DNA of 59,909 nucleotides from Flavobacterium silvisoli (GTDB lineage Bacteria > Bacteroidota > Bacteroidia > Flavobacteriales > Flavobacteriaceae), in assembly GCF_004329815.1 (NCBI RefSeq), contig NZ_SJPE01000016.1, forward strand, positions 1-59,909. The letters are read 5' to 3'. The number at the start of each line of letters is the position of its first letter. The first letter of the stretch is position 1. This document shows positions 8,873 through 17,199 of the stretch, piece by piece. The notes under the pieces were generated by a model. That model did not search any database, was not told where the DNA came from, and saw only the letters and a list, made by a program, of their open reading frames with translations. The position numbers and the translations under genes are program-made.

Positions 8873-10804
8873 ATGCGAAACCTGATTATCGTTTTTCTGT
8901 TGCTGTCCTTTTCGTTTGGTTTTTCTCAAAACAAGAATGCTGAGAAACCTAACCCTAAAGCGACTTCCGGTGCTTCTCCAAAGAAAGCTCCCAAAGCTGC
9001 ATACAATCAATACAGAATCATAACCCTGCAAAGGGATACCACCTATGTCGATACCTCGCTATCTATAAAAAAAGAATACGAATACAATTACCTCCGCAAA
9101 GACATCTTCGGTCTTTTGCCTTTTGCCAATGAAGGTCAAACCTATGCCCGATTGGATTACGGACTGAAAGCCCATGCCGCTTTTCCCGAAATCGGATTTT
9201 CCGGAAAGCAATTCAATTATATGGGCGTATCCGATATCAAGTATTATTCGGTTGCCACGCCTTTAACCGAGCTTTATTTTAAGACCGTGATGGAGCAAGG
9301 GCAGTCACTGGATGCTTTTATTGCCGTGAACACCTCAGAGCGTCTTAATTTCTCTATTGCCTTCAAAGGACTTCGCTCTTTGGGAAAATATATCAATCAA
9401 TTGTCGAGTACCGGTAATTTTCGTTTTACCACCAGTTACAATACCCTTAACAAAAGATATTATCTCAACTTTCACTTCACCGGACAGGATTTCCTAAACG
9501 GCGAAAACGGCGGGATTACTACTGTCGATAATTTTGAAAGCGGGGATCCTGCTTATGACAACAGAGCCCGACTCGAAGTTTATTTGACCGACGCCAGTAC
9601 TTTTATGAAAGGCAAGCGGATTTTCTTTGACCATAATTTCAGAATTAACAGCACCAAAGGCAATAATAACCTTTATCTGACCCATCAATTTAATTACGAA
9701 AACAAATTTTTTGAATACAACCAAAAAACGGTCTTGTCAACGGTAGGCAATCAAAAGATTCAACGGTTCGGCGATTCGTATTTGTCTTCTAACATTAACG
9801 ATCAAACCCGTTACAACCGCATGTACAACAAAGTAGGTGCTGTTTATGAAAATTCGCTGTTGGGTAAGTTTCAGTTTTTTGCTGAAGACTTCCGCTATAA
9901 TTATTATTACAACAAAGTATTGATTTTACAAAACGGTACAGTGCCCAGTTCTCTCAACGATGACATCAATACCGTAGGAGGGCAGTATGATTACCGCAAA
10001 AACAAGTGGAACGGTACTTTTGTTTACACCAATTCGGTTTCCCATCAATCGCTGTCTAATTTTGATGCCAAGTTGCGTTATAGGTTGAATGACAAAAACG
10101 AATTCGTATTTCAGTACCAAATGCTGAACAAAATTCCGGACCACAACTACAACCTTTACCAAAGCAGTTATGTAAACTACAACTGGTACCATACCTTCAA
10201 AAACGAAAAAATCAAGAACCTTGAGGCCACTGCCAAAACCCAGTGGCTTGATGCTTCCCTGCAACTCACTTCGCTTAACGATTATTTGTATTTCAGCAAG
10301 GATGCCTCCGACCCGCAGCAGCAAATCATTTCGCCCAAACAATACGATAAAACCATCAATTACCTCTCGGTAAAAGTGGGACGCGAATTCAAATGGTGGA
10401 AACTCGCTTTAGACAATACCGTGCTTTACCAACAGGTAGATCAAAAAGATGACGTACTCAATGTACCGAAGATCGTGACCCGAAATTCGCTGTATTTTAC
10501 CGATTACTTTTTCAAAAAGGCCCTTTACCTGCAAACCGGTTTTACCCTCAATTATTTTACGAAGTTCTACATCAACGACTACAATCCGGTAACGGCTGAA
10601 GCGTTTGTGCAAAACGAACGAAAGATAGGCAATTTTCCCATGGTCGATTTCTTTGTCAATGCACGCATCCGCCAAACGAGAATCTTTGTCAAAGCCGAAC
10701 ATTTCAATTCTAAAATGACCGGCAATCATTTCTATACCGCGCCCAATTATCCGTACCGCGATTTCATGATTCGATTCGGATTAGTCTGGAATTTCTTCCA
10801 ATAA
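8873..10804 (+). CDS. Putative outer-membrane porin (Bacteroidota porin family)
   Basis: A 643-residue protein starting MRNLIIVFLLLSFSFGFSQ, a clear signal peptide. The mature part opens with a Lys/Ala/Pro-rich linker and then RIITLQRDTTYVDTSLSIKK, followed by repeated amphipathic, aromatic-rich strands (for example NKRYYLNFHFTG, FRYNYYYNK) and ends with a strand finishing GLVWNFFQ, as expected of a beta-barrel. This matches the uncharacterised 'putative porin' family of Bacteroidota. The start at 8873 is preferred over 8810 because 8810 lies inside the upstream terminator and would bury the signal peptide. Transported substrate unknown. Confidence 0.8.
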   Translation: MRNLIIVFLLLSFSFGFSQNKNAEKPNPKATSGASPKKAPKAAYNQYRIITLQRDTTYVDTSLSIKKEYEYNYLRKDIFGLLPFANEGQTYARLDYGLKAHAAFPEIGFSGKQFNYMGVSDIKYYSVATPLTELYFKTVMEQGQSLDAFIAVNTSERLNFSIAFKGLRSLGKYINQLSSTGNFRFTTSYNTLNKRYYLNFHFTGQDFLNGENGGITTVDNFESGDPAYDNRARLEVYLTDASTFMKGKRIFFDHNFRINSTKGNNNLYLTHQFNYENKFFEYNQKTVLSTVGNQKIQRFGDSYLSSNINDQTRYNRMYNKVGAVYENSLLGKFQFFAEDFRYNYYYNKVLILQNGTVPSSLNDDINTVGGQYDYRKNKWNGTFVYTNSVSHQSLSNFDAKLRYRLNDKNEFVFQYQMLNKIPDHNYNLYQSSYVNYNWYHTFKNEKIKNLEATAKTQWLDASLQLTSLNDYLYFSKDASDPQQQIISPKQYDKTINYLSVKVGREFKWWKLALDNTVLYQQVDQKDDVLNVPKIVTRNSLYFTDYFFKKALYLQTGFTLNYFTKFYINDYNPVTAEAFVQNERKIGNFPMVDFFVNARIRQTRIFVKAEHFNSKMTGNHFYTAPNYPYRDFMIRFGLVWNFFQ

Positions 10805-10819
10805 GACCAATAGGAACGA

Positions 10820-10900
10820 AAGGTTCGTGAATTGTCAGCAGTCCGTTTTCCCGCTTTCCGGGCTACACGGTAGCCACTCCAATCGGGGTTATTCAATAAA
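10820..10900. repeat. Putative dispersed intergenic element with hairpin core
   Basis: The stretch between the porin and cbs genes contains GGCTACACGGTAGCC (6-bp stem, 3-nt loop, 10861-10875) flanked by GC-richer sequence unlike the surroundings. It resembles, from memory, a repeat common between genes in flavobacteria that is often mis-called as a small protein. No T tract follows the hairpin, so it is not a plain terminator. Confidence 0.35.
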
Positions 10901-10912
10901 CCATTTGATTTT

Positions 10913-10942
10913 TTGTAAACATTTGAAATAGCACTACATTTG
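10913..10942 (+). promoter_or_regulatory. Promoter for the cystathionine beta-synthase gene
   Basis: TTG (10913-10915), exactly 19 nt, then TACATTTG (10935-10942): full match to the Bacteroidota consensus, about 38 nt upstream of the ATG. Confidence 0.75.
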
Positions 10943-10980
10943 CCAAAAATAAACTCAACATTCATCTCGAGACTATACTA

Positions 10981-12342
10981 ATGAAATACGCAAAAAACAT
11001 ATTAGAAACTATCGGAAACACTCCCTTAGTAAAGCTAAACAAAGTAGTAGAAGGCATTGACGCTTTGGTGTTAGCCAAAGTAGAAACTTTCAATCCGGGG
11101 AATTCCACCAAAGACCGTATGGCACTGAAAATGATTGAAGATGCCGAAGCCGACGGAAGATTAAAACCGGGCGGAACCATTATTGAAGGAACTTCGGGCA
11201 ATACCGGAATGGGATTGGCATTAGCCGCCATCGTAAAAGGCTACAAATGTATTTTTGTGATTACCGATAAACAGTCTAAAGAAAAAATGGACATCCTTCG
11301 TGCCGTTGGGGCTAAGGTTATCGTTTGTCCGACAGACGTTGAACCCACCGACCCGCGTTCGTATTACTCAGTTTCCAAAAGACTGGGGACAGAAATTCCC
11401 AATTCGTGGTATGTCAACCAATACGATAATCCGAGCAATGCCCAAGCCCATTATGAGCAAACTGGACCTGAAATTTGGGAGCAAACCGAAGGTAAAATTA
11501 CCCACTTCGTCGTAGGAGTCGGAACCGGAGGAACCATTTCGGGCATCGGCAAATATCTGAAAGAAAAAAATCCGAACATCAAAGTTTGGGGTATTGATAC
11601 TTACGGTTCGGTATTTAAAAAATACCACGAAACCGGCATCTTTGACGAAAACGAAATTTACTCTTATATCACCGAAGGAATCGGGGAAGACATCCTGCCT
11701 AAGAATGTTGATTTTTCAGTAATTGACGGTTTCACCAAAGTAACTGATAAAGATGCGGCGGTTTACACCCGTAAAATAGCTTTGGAAGAAGGAATCTTTG
11801 TAGGGAACTCTGCCGGAGCCTGTGTTAAAGGATTACACCAATTGAAGGAACACTTTACCAAGGACGATGTGGTTGTGGTTTTATTCCACGACAGCGGCAG
11901 CCGTTATGTGGGTAAAATGTTCAACGACGACTGGATGCGTGAAAGAGGCTTTTTGGACGAAGAAATCACCAAAGCTGAAGATGTTATCAAAGATCATAAA
12001 GACAAGCCCTTGGTTATCGTCAGAACAGAAGAGTTGGTGTCTCACGCCATTGAACGTATGAGAAAATACAACATCTCTCAAATTCCGGTCATTGATGTCA
12101 CCGGTTTTGTAGGGAGTATAGACGAAACCGATTTGTTCAGAAGCTATGTAGCCGACAAAAATATAGCCGACCGACCGATACGTGAAATCATGGGTAAACC
12201 TTATCCGGTTGTCAGTGCTCAGGCGCCGATCGAGGAGTTGTCTAAGCTCATCAATAAAGACAATCAGGCTGTTTTAGTAGATTTAGGAAACGGCAAACAC
12301 CATATCATTACCAAACACGATATTATCAGTTCGATTAAATAA
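10981..12342 (+). CDS. Pyridoxal-phosphate-dependent cystathionine beta-synthase
   Basis: A cytosolic enzyme that likely condenses serine (or O-acetylserine) with homocysteine or sulfide in transsulfuration. The 453-residue protein has the fold type II PLP domain (about 1-320): PLP lysine K44 in NPGNSTKDRMA, substrate loop GTSGNTGMGLA (about 71-80), phosphate-binding GTGGTISG, and SAGACVKG near 276. Two tandem CBS domains follow (about 343-395 and 398-453), likely binding a nucleotide regulator. There is no N-terminal heme domain as in animal enzymes. Cysteine synthases lack the CBS pair, favouring cystathionine beta-synthase, but the substrate is not proven. Its stop codon abuts the TTG start of the zeta-like gene. 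Confidence 0.88.
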   Translation: MKYAKNILETIGNTPLVKLNKVVEGIDALVLAKVETFNPGNSTKDRMALKMIEDAEADGRLKPGGTIIEGTSGNTGMGLALAAIVKGYKCIFVITDKQSKEKMDILRAVGAKVIVCPTDVEPTDPRSYYSVSKRLGTEIPNSWYVNQYDNPSNAQAHYEQTGPEIWEQTEGKITHFVVGVGTGGTISGIGKYLKEKNPNIKVWGIDTYGSVFKKYHETGIFDENEIYSYITEGIGEDILPKNVDFSVIDGFTKVTDKDAAVYTRKIALEEGIFVGNSAGACVKGLHQLKEHFTKDDVVVVLFHDSGSRYVGKMFNDDWMRERGFLDEEITKAEDVIKDHKDKPLVIVRTEELVSHAIERMRKYNISQIPVIDVTGFVGSIDETDLFRSYVADKNIADRPIREIMGKPYPVVSAQAPIEELSKLINKDNQAVLVDLGNGKHHIITKHDIISSIK

Positions 12343-12921
12343 TTGAAAGCTAAAAATCTTTATATCATTGCGGGTTGTAATGGTGCAGGAAAAACAACTG
12401 CTTCCTACACCATTTTGCCCGAAATTTTGAAGTGTAAAGAGTTTGTCAATGCTGATGAGATTGCCAAGGGGCTTTCTCCTTTTCAACCCCAAAAAGTGGC
12501 TTTTGAAGCCGGAAGAATAATGCTTGAGCGTATTGAGTATTTATTTTCTGCCGGAGAGAGTTTTGCTTTTGAAACTACTTTATCAACAAAGTCCTATAAA
12601 TCAAAAATTGTTTGGGCAAAACAAAACGGATATACAATTAAGCTGTTGTTTTTTTGGTTACCTTCTATAGAAATGGCGGTAAACAGGGTGAAGGTAAGAG
12701 TAAAAGAAGGTGGGCATAACATTCCCAAAGAAGTTATTTCAAGACGATATATAAGAGGTTTGGAAAATCTGTTTAAAATTTATTTACCTTTGTGTGATGA
12801 TTGGGTAGTGTTTGATAATTCAACAACTGTTTCCCAAATCATAGCAGAAGGACAATCTGATATGACGAACACTATTCATCAACCTGAGAAATGGTTGAGT
12901 TTAAAAAAGAATTTTTGTTAG
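12343..12921 (+). CDS. Zeta-toxin-like P-loop kinase
   Basis: A 192-residue P-loop protein. Walker A GCNGAGKTT lies at residues 11-19 (K17). Downstream are NADEIAKGLSPF, FAFETTLSTKSY and SRRYIRGLENL, the conserved blocks of the zeta-toxin/COG4185 family, which phosphorylates UDP-N-acetylglucosamine or a related nucleotide sugar in characterised members. The start is inferred to be TTG, immediately after the cbs stop with no gap; no ATG precedes the Walker motif. A 55-residue gene follows one base later and may be its antitoxin. Alternatively it is a housekeeping kinase; toxicity is not visible in sequence. Confidence 0.8.
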   Translation: MKAKNLYIIAGCNGAGKTTASYTILPEILKCKEFVNADEIAKGLSPFQPQKVAFEAGRIMLERIEYLFSAGESFAFETTLSTKSYKSKIVWAKQNGYTIKLLFFWLPSIEMAVNRVKVRVKEGGHNIPKEVISRRYIRGLENLFKIYLPLCDDWVVFDNSTTVSQIIAEGQSDMTNTIHQPEKWLSLKKNFC

Positions 12922-12922
12922 T

Positions 12923-13090
12923 ATGGCCAAAAAAACAAAAAGCACTTCTGAGTTTTCAGCAAAAGTGATGAAAGGATTACAGTTGGTTTCTCAACGTTTA
13001 ATCCAAAGCAAGATTGAAAAAAATCAATCGCTGGTTATCATGCGTGATGGTAAGGTTGTTACGATTAAGGCATCTGAGTTAAGTCTTTAA
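12923..13090 (+). CDS. Small partner of the zeta-like kinase (possible antitoxin)
   Basis: A 55-residue Lys/Ser-rich protein beginning MAKKTKSTSEFSAKV, one base after the zeta-like stop codon, so surely cotranscribed and probably translationally coupled. It has a predicted helix (VMKGLQLVSQRLIQSKIEKN) and a short beta hairpin ending (SLVIMRDGKVVTIKASEL). This is unlike the epsilon antitoxin of plasmid systems, and it lies after rather than before the toxin. The function as antitoxin is inferred from position only. It converges with the next gene, leaving one base between stop codons. Confidence 0.65.
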   Translation: MAKKTKSTSEFSAKVMKGLQLVSQRLIQSKIEKNQSLVIMRDGKVVTIKASELSL

Positions 13091-13091
13091 A

Positions 13092-14741
13092 TTACTCTCC
13101 CATTAAAGCTCCTGAAACATTCCACGAACTGAAACTATTGCCTTCGGGCTGTCCTTGCGGAATTTTAATTTGTAGGGTGTGATTTCCTGCCTCCAGATTT
13201 CCTAAATCGATTGTGATTGGATTGGTAACCGTTCCCGGGCACCAATTGGCTCTGCTGTAGTCGGAAGAAGACAAGCCATTGGGAAAATTCCCCGAAGCCG
13301 GATTGGATAAACGGTATGACCCGCAGTCCTGACGCCAAGGCGTAAAACTGAAGGCCTCTTTTCCATCAATATAAATGGTGTTTTTTTTGGGTACAAACTC
13401 ATCGCCGTTTTCCCAGCCGCCGTGACCGGTGGTGATGTAGCGCAGTTTGGCGTTTTTCATGGGTTTGTCGAGGGTGAATTTTATTTCCAAGCCTTTGTCA
13501 TTGTTAAACATGGTTCCGTATTCCTGACCGGCCATTTCCATAATGTTAGTGGTGCAAAACAATGGGATGATTCGCGTATTGATTGTTTTGCTTTCTTCCT
13601 CGGGATGTATGGTCATGTTGACGGAAACTTTATGCCCTCCTTTGTCGTAATTCCCAATGGTTACCCCAACCCAGATTTCTTTACCGCTCAACAAGCTTCT
13701 CAATTCGGAAATATCCTGACGGTAGAATGCGTTTTCTGCCCAGGTTTTGTCTTTCAGTTGCAGGGTGTTGTATTGTTTGACTCCGAAGGGGGTAAAGAAC
13801 CGCATCAGTTCTACTACCGGGCTGTAGGTTTCGGTAGCGGTTACCCCTTGGTATTCTTTGCCGTTTCCGTTTTGGTACACCGGTAATGCTTTGATGCCCT
13901 TTTCTAATCCATTCAGAAATGAAAATTCTTTGTCGGTAGGGATGAGGAACAACGAACCGGTTCGGTCGTAAGCATCGCCGTTGGATTGCTCTGTGAGGTC
14001 GACCAATATCTGACTGCCGGGTTTGATTTCGGGGATTTTGATTTTTCTGAGGGCTATGGTGCCCTTGGCAAAACGGAGTATGCTATCGTTTGATTGAGAG
14101 TCTTCCGAAAAATTGATGATTTGTTCTTTGAAAACAGGAATGGTCGTAAATCGGCTTTTCCAAAGCAAGTCTTTATAGGTTAACCCGTCCACCGGTTTTT
14201 GGGATGTTGACAGTACTGGAACTTTAGGGACTTTTTCTATTTTGACAGCCGTTATTACAAAATTGCCGTTGCGCACCATTTCTAGTACCAATCCCAGATT
14301 TTGCCCCAGAAGGGTAGGAGCTCCTTTTACTTTTAATTGGTCGGTATACCACAATTCTATGGTGTTGGAGTTGATTACTGTTTTGGCTTTTTTGCAAGTG
14401 TAGCCCGCTATTTTTTTGGTTTCGTTCAGCAGTTCAAAAGTTTGTTGGGCCAATGCTATACTGTCTTTGGTCGTGATGGTTTTGTTGCTGCTCAAAAAAG
14501 CCCATTGGTTGATGGTATTATTGGTTCTGTCGATGACGGTTTGTTCGAACGGGAATGGAGCCTTTTGGTTGGTAACGCTTTCGGTAGTCAGGATTGTTTG
14601 AGACGGATTGGTGAAAACCCAAACCGCATCCTGATTTTCTATGAGGGTTCCGTTGGAACTTTTCGTATAGGTAATTTTTAAGTTTTGACCTGTGGTGTAT
14701 CCGAAACACCATAACAAACTTATTACAAGTAAATTTTTCAT
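13092..14741 (-). CDS. Secreted PNGase F-like protein with GLPGLI-like N-terminal domain
   Basis: A 549-residue exported protein (signal peptide 1-19, ending YTTGQ). Residues about 20-170 resemble a GLPGLI-type domain (KKIAGYTCKKAK, IELWYTDQLKVKGAP). Residues about 195-549 align by eye with peptide-N-glycosidase F: GDAYDRTGSLF (D259 in the position of the catalytic Asp), GWENGDEFVPKKNTIYI (E448 in the position of the catalytic Glu), and SRANWCPG near 496-503. The third functional Glu of the Elizabethkingia enzyme appears replaced in VTIGNYDKGG. It probably removes N-glycans from glycoproteins outside the cell, but activity is uncertain. No T9SS tail is visible. Confidence 0.8.
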   Translation of the reverse strand: MKNLLVISLLWCFGYTTGQNLKITYTKSSNGTLIENQDAVWVFTNPSQTILTTESVTNQKAPFPFEQTVIDRTNNTINQWAFLSSNKTITTKDSIALAQQTFELLNETKKIAGYTCKKAKTVINSNTIELWYTDQLKVKGAPTLLGQNLGLVLEMVRNGNFVITAVKIEKVPKVPVLSTSQKPVDGLTYKDLLWKSRFTTIPVFKEQIINFSEDSQSNDSILRFAKGTIALRKIKIPEIKPGSQILVDLTEQSNGDAYDRTGSLFLIPTDKEFSFLNGLEKGIKALPVYQNGNGKEYQGVTATETYSPVVELMRFFTPFGVKQYNTLQLKDKTWAENAFYRQDISELRSLLSGKEIWVGVTIGNYDKGGHKVSVNMTIHPEEESKTINTRIIPLFCTTNIMEMAGQEYGTMFNNDKGLEIKFTLDKPMKNAKLRYITTGHGGWENGDEFVPKKNTIYIDGKEAFSFTPWRQDCGSYRLSNPASGNFPNGLSSSDYSRANWCPGTVTNPITIDLGNLEAGNHTLQIKIPQGQPEGNSFSSWNVSGALMGE

Positions 14742-14798
14742 TACAAAATGTTTTTTTATAAAAGTAAATTTCTTACTTTAGAGGTAAAATTACCCTTT

Positions 14799-16067
14799 GT
14801 GAAAGAAGATTTCCTTCATTATGTCTGGCAATATAAGAAGTTTGACTTTTCCAACCTAGTCACGGTTTCGGGAGAATTGCTGACTATTGCCTATTGCGGT
14901 CATTATTTGAAACAATCGGGGCCCGATTTTTTTAACGCCCAGATTATCTTGGATGATCAAAAATGGGCGGGTAATATTGAAATGCATGTGAAATCTTCGG
15001 ATTGGTATTTGCATCAGCATGAAAAGGATTTCAATTATGACAATGTAATCCTGCACGTAGTTTGGGAACACGATATGCCTGTTTTCAGAAAAGACAACAC
15101 AGAAATTCCGGTTCTGGAGCTCAAACACTATGTGTCTGAAGAAAGTCTCAGGAGTTATCAGTCGCTTATGATTCCGAAGACATGGATTTATTGTGAAAGC
15201 CAACTCCGGTCGGTGGATGCTTTTGTGATGCAACATTGGAAAGAGCGGTTGTTTGTGGAGCGTCTGGAGCGCAAATCAGTTTCGATACAGCGTCTTTTGG
15301 AGCAAATGCAGTATGACTGGGAGGCCGTTTTGTTCTGTCTGATGGCCAAGAATTTCGGGTTGAATACCAACGGAGACTTGTTTCTAAAGATGGCAGAATC
15401 GATACCCTTTTCGGTACTGCGAAAAGAACGGTTTGAAGTTGAAAATCTGGAAGCCCTTTTTTTGGGGCAGCTTCATTTATTGGTTGCTGAAGCCGAGGAT
15501 GTTTATGCCCGGGATTTGAACAGGCGCTATGCTTACCTCTGTCAGAAGCATCAACTGCAGGCGGTTCCTTATGAGACGGCTCAATTTTTTCGGCACCGGC
15601 CTGATAATTTTCCGACCATTCGTTTGGCGCAACTGGCCATGTTGTATCATCGTCAGGATCATTTATTTGCCAACATCACAGCGGCCAAAACCCGAGAGGA
15701 ATTTTACGACTTATTTGACGTTTCGGTATCGGAGTATTGGCAAAACCATTATCAGTTTGACCAAGTGAGTCTGAAAAAACAGAAATGCCTTTCTAAGTCG
15801 TTTATTGACTTATTGATTTGTAATACGATTGTTCCGCTTCAATTTGCCTATGCCAAAAGTCTGGGTAAAGAAGTTGCGGAAGCAACCTTCGCGCTCATGC
15901 AAACTATTGCTCCTGAAAAGAACAGCATTATTGAAAAGTTTGCTACTTTTGGTGTCAAAGCCAAAAATGCTTTTGAAACACAATCCTTACTGCAATTGAA
16001 AAACGAATATTGCCATCAACGGCAGTGTTTGCAATGTGCTATCGGAATTCAACTTTTAAAATCTTAA
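14799..16067 (+). CDS. DUF2851 family protein
   Basis: About 422 residues from a GTG start that yields (M)KEDFLHYVWQ, the usual N-terminus of this Bacteroidota family. An upstream ATG at 14748 would begin only six bases from the divergent PNGase gene and leave no room for promoters, so 14799 is preferred. Conserved-looking blocks include GHYLKQSGPDFFNAQI, WAGNIEMHVKSSDWYLH and, at the end, the cysteine pair CHQRQCLQC. There is no signal peptide or membrane segment. The fold is thought to be nuclease-like, but the function is unknown. It is followed 3 bp later by a PspC-like gene. Confidence 0.85.
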   Translation: MKEDFLHYVWQYKKFDFSNLVTVSGELLTIAYCGHYLKQSGPDFFNAQIILDDQKWAGNIEMHVKSSDWYLHQHEKDFNYDNVILHVVWEHDMPVFRKDNTEIPVLELKHYVSEESLRSYQSLMIPKTWIYCESQLRSVDAFVMQHWKERLFVERLERKSVSIQRLLEQMQYDWEAVLFCLMAKNFGLNTNGDLFLKMAESIPFSVLRKERFEVENLEALFLGQLHLLVAEAEDVYARDLNRRYAYLCQKHQLQAVPYETAQFFRHRPDNFPTIRLAQLAMLYHRQDHLFANITAAKTREEFYDLFDVSVSEYWQNHYQFDQVSLKKQKCLSKSFIDLLICNTIVPLQFAYAKSLGKEVAEATFALMQTIAPEKNSIIEKFATFGVKAKNAFETQSLLQLKNEYCHQRQCLQCAIGIQLLKS

Positions 16068-16070
16068 TTT

Positions 16071-16298
16071 ATGTCGCCGGTTATACGATTAAAATATTTC
16101 TTTGAAAAACACGGTTTTCACGTTTCTTCGCGTTTGGCAGATAAATTGGGCATGAGAGCTTCGAATGTGCGTTTGTTTTTTATTTACATCACTTTTGTGA
16201 CGGCCGGTTTAGGGTTTGGTGTGTATCTTACTTTAGCCTTTTGGATTAAGTTGAAAGACTTGATCCGGAGCAAACGCACTTCTGTTTTTGATTTGTAA
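16071..16298 (+). CDS. PspC-domain membrane protein
   Basis: 75 residues, with the conserved SRLADKLGMRASNVRLFFIY stretch leading into one transmembrane helix (about 40-60) and a short basic tail. This matches the stand-alone PspC family, linked in other bacteria to membrane-stress signalling. It is tightly packed between DUF2851 (3-bp gap) and the helix-hairpin-helix gene (2-bp gap), implying one transcript. A role in this organism is not established. Confidence 0.8.
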   Translation: MSPVIRLKYFFEKHGFHVSSRLADKLGMRASNVRLFFIYITFVTAGLGFGVYLTLAFWIKLKDLIRSKRTSVFDL

Positions 16299-16300
16299 TC

Positions 16301-17182
16301 TTGTCTGCCACACCCTCATTACTGCAAACCGTTTTACAGTACACCAAAAGCCAACGACTGGGCTTGGTATTGCTTTTTGTACTCATCCTAATTTTACAGG
16401 GTGTCTATTTTTTTGTTGATTTCAAGACGGAAACGAATTCAAATAAAGCAGCGGCAACCTGGCTGGCTGAGCAAAAAGAAATTGATTCTTTGAAAGTACA
16501 AAGCCGCTCTGTTACACCGGTCATTTACCCGTTCAATCCCAATTATATCACCGATTTTAAAGGTTACAAGCTCGGGATGTCGACTGCTGAAATTGATCGG
16601 TTGCTGGCTTATCGGAAACAAAACAAGTTTGTGAATTCGGCTGCCGAATTTCAGACGGTTACCGGGGTGTCTGATTCTTTGCTCAAGACCCTCTCGCCTT
16701 TTTTTAAATTTCCGGACTGGGTTACTCATCGTAAAACCTACCCGGCTGCTTTTGTCCAAGCCCATGCCTCTAAGAATGAAAAAACGATAGTACTCGACAT
16801 CAATAAGGCCACCAAAGAAGAGTTGATGAAGCTATACGGTATAGGAGATAAGATTTCGGATCGCATTTTGGAACAACGGGAGAAACTGGGGAGTTTTGTT
16901 TCGATGGAGCAGTTGCAGGATGTATGGGGGTTATCGCCCGAAGTGCTCGAGCAACTCAATCGCCGCTTTGCTGTTCAGTCGACACCCCAACTCAAGAAAA
17001 TAAATATCAATACGGCTTCGGTAAAAGAGCTGTCACAATCTCCTTTTTTTCGTTATGCTTTGGCCAAAGAACTGGTCATTTACAGGACGATGCACGGCAG
17101 TATTACGGTAGAGGATTTGCCAAAAATTAAAGGATTTCCTGTTGATCAGATCCAAATAATTGCCTTATATTTGGAATTCTAA
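16301..17182 (+). CDS. Helix-hairpin-helix (ComEA-like) membrane-anchored protein
   Basis: 293 residues from a TTG start two bases after the PspC-like stop. One N-terminal membrane helix (about 20-40, LGLVLLFVLILILQGVYFF) is followed by three helix-hairpin-helix units: about 77-140 (weak), 165-223 (DINKATKEELMKLYGIGDKI) and 235-293 (ININTASVKELSQSPFF). Such units bind DNA non-specifically; ComEA-type proteins do so in the periplasm during natural transformation. Here three units occur rather than the usual one, and no other competence gene is nearby, so a competence role is only possible. Confidence 0.85.
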   Translation: MSATPSLLQTVLQYTKSQRLGLVLLFVLILILQGVYFFVDFKTETNSNKAAATWLAEQKEIDSLKVQSRSVTPVIYPFNPNYITDFKGYKLGMSTAEIDRLLAYRKQNKFVNSAAEFQTVTGVSDSLLKTLSPFFKFPDWVTHRKTYPAAFVQAHASKNEKTIVLDINKATKEELMKLYGIGDKISDRILEQREKLGSFVSMEQLQDVWGLSPEVLEQLNRRFAVQSTPQLKKININTASVKELSQSPFFRYALAKELVIYRTMHGSITVEDLPKIKGFPVDQIQIIALYLEF

Positions 17183-17199
17183 AAAACAGCCCTATTTAT

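Noticed and set aside
10747..10965. 72-residue minus-strand frame
   Set aside because: Covers a hairpin-bearing intergenic element and the porin 3' end; looks like a spurious call of that repeat.
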